Shown here: positions 50,991-51,782 of the stretch, piece by piece
Numbering within the stretch: the stretch's first letter is position 1
Layout of the letters: each line of letters opens with the position of its first letter
Source of the DNA: Bacillota bacterium
Lineage (GTDB): Bacteria; Bacillota; Clostridia; Lachnospirales; Lachnospiraceae
Direction of reading: 5' to 3'
Assembly: GCA_023389295.1 (NCBI GenBank)
Contig: JAEWEO010000279.1
Span: 1 to 51,782 of the forward strand
DNA: 51,782 nt
Translations under genes and position numbers: made by a program
The notes under the pieces: model-generated
Told to the model about the DNA's origin: nothing
Databases searched by the model: none
Seen by the model: only the letters and a program-made list of their open reading frames with translations

Positions 50991-51782
50991 ATGAAACTTT
51001 GGGGCGGACGCTTTACGAAGGAGACGAATCTTTTAGTACATAATTTTAATGCATCGATCTCCTTTGACCAGAAATTATATAAACAGGATATTGAAGGAAG
51101 TATTGCACATGTTACTATGTTGGCAAAACAGAATATCATCTCTGAGAATGAAAAGCACCAGATTATCGACGGATTGCTTGGAATTATGGAGGAAATCTCT
51201 AATGGAAGCTTAGAAATAAATGCAGAACATGAGGATATTCATAGCTTTGTAGAAGCTCACCTGATTGACCGAATTGGAGAAACCGGGAAAAAGCTTCATA
51301 CCGGTAGAAGCCGTAACGATCAGGTAGCACTTGATATGAAGTTGTATACAAGGGATGAAATTATGGAGATTGATGGTCTAATAAAAGATTTGATGTCAGA
51401 GCTTCATTCCATCATGAAAGCAAATACGGGTACTATTATGCCTGGCTTTACTCACCTACAAAAGGCACAACCGGTAAGCCTTGCCCATCATCTTGGTGCT
51501 TATTTTGAAATGTTAAAAAGAGATCGCTCCAGATTAGCCGATATCATGAAGCGAATGAATTTATCACCCCTTGGCTCCGGAGCTCTTGCCGGAACTACCT
51601 ATCCTTTGGATCGTTACTACACTTCGTCTTTACTTGATTTTGACGGACCAACATTAAATAGTATGGATAGTGTGTCTGACCGGGATTATCTGATTGAACT
51701 TCTTAGTGCATTATCCACTATTATGATGCATTTGAGCCGTTTTAGCGAAGAAATCATCCTCTGGAATAGCAATGAATATCGA
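50991..51782 (+). CDS. argH: argininosuccinate lyase, 3' end outside window
   Basis: Last step of arginine synthesis, argininosuccinate to arginine and fumarate. The visible 264 codons start MKLWGGRFTKETN and contain AEHEDIHSFVEAHL, GRSRNDQVALDMKLYTRD, GFTHLQKAQPVSLAHH and PLGSGALAGTTYPLDR, all conserved in ArgH. GAGG precedes ATG 50991. The catalytic GSSxMPQKKNPD loop lies beyond the end. No argG is visible upstream, so argG is elsewhere or downstream. Confidence 0.96.
   Translation, partial: MKLWGGRFTKETNLLVHNFNASISFDQKLYKQDIEGSIAHVTMLAKQNIISENEKHQIIDGLLGIMEEISNGSLEINAEHEDIHSFVEAHLIDRIGETGKKLHTGRSRNDQVALDMKLYTRDEIMEIDGLIKDLMSELHSIMKANTGTIMPGFTHLQKAQPVSLAHHLGAYFEMLKRDRSRLADIMKRMNLSPLGSGALAGTTYPLDRYYTSSLLDFDGPTLNSMDSVSDRDYLIELLSALSTIMMHLSRFSEEIILWNSNEYR

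Noticed and set aside
50665..50991. Minus-strand frame before argH
   Set aside because: AT-rich, Ile/Asn/Tyr-heavy, overlaps the M32 terminator and the argH upstream region.

Overview
The window reads as a low-GC Firmicutes chromosome, most likely a plant-sugar-fermenting member of the Lachnospiraceae (Lachnoclostridium / Clostridium phytofermentans-like). The grounds are AGGAGG-type ribosome binding sites, a T-box leader before leuS, a Re-type citrate synthase, clostridial electron carriers, LuxS, and many carbohydrate genes. The genus is inferred from gene content. I see no rRNA, tRNA, insertion sequence, prophage or CRISPR array, and no obvious base-composition break, so this looks like ordinary chromosome.

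Layout. (1) 1-5 kb: the 3' part of an AraC-type regulator, then a minus-strand operon of Re-citrate synthase, NAD-type isocitrate dehydrogenase and a GntR/FCD regulator. A GntR-like palindrome overlaps the -10 box of its promoter. (2) 5-10 kb: a DUF554 membrane protein, an HD-domain protein, and a tRNA-modification operon (cysteine desulfurase, TtcA-like thiolase, TcdA-like dehydratase). (3) 10-11 kb: divergent rubredoxin and ferritin. (4) 11-14 kb: a two-gene unit resembling the alpha and beta subunits of C-glycoside deglycosidases, beside xylose isomerase. (5) 14-20 kb: a PadR/HAAS membrane module, an intracellular subtilisin, a Cys/Gly-rich small protein, chorismate synthase and an XRE-cupin regulator. 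(6) 20-25 kb: D-2-hydroxyacid dehydrogenase, trpS, a HAD phosphatase, luxS and an unknown two-gene unit. (7) 25-36 kb: a maltodextrin locus (lipoprotein alpha-amylase, two ABC permeases, binding protein, glycogen phosphorylase, 4-alpha-glucanotransferase) with a divergent LacI regulator and repeated TTCGAA-centred operator candidates. (8) 36-43 kb: a dCache chemoreceptor, PgsA-like synthase, and leuS with its T-box. (9) 43-52 kb: DedA, a Ca-type P-ATPase, a small unknown, a metallo-beta-lactamase-fold protein, enolase, a MazG-like remnant, an M32 carboxypeptidase and the start of argH, which runs off the window.

How the genes fit together. The maltodextrin locus is a full uptake-and-phosphorolysis pathway except for its ABC ATPase. 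The citrate operon would make 2-oxoglutarate from acetyl-CoA and oxaloacetate, with aconitase encoded elsewhere. The strongest candidate for a little-described system is the C-glycoside deglycosidase-like pair. Other noteworthy features are the GntR and LacI operator architectures, three short-unit intergenic tandem arrays, a truncated MazG fossil, and two unknown protein sets (a Phe/Asn/Ser-rich pair and a Cys/Gly-rich small protein). Many start codons were moved downstream to an ATG, GTG or TTG with a good ribosome binding site; this is noted in each entry.
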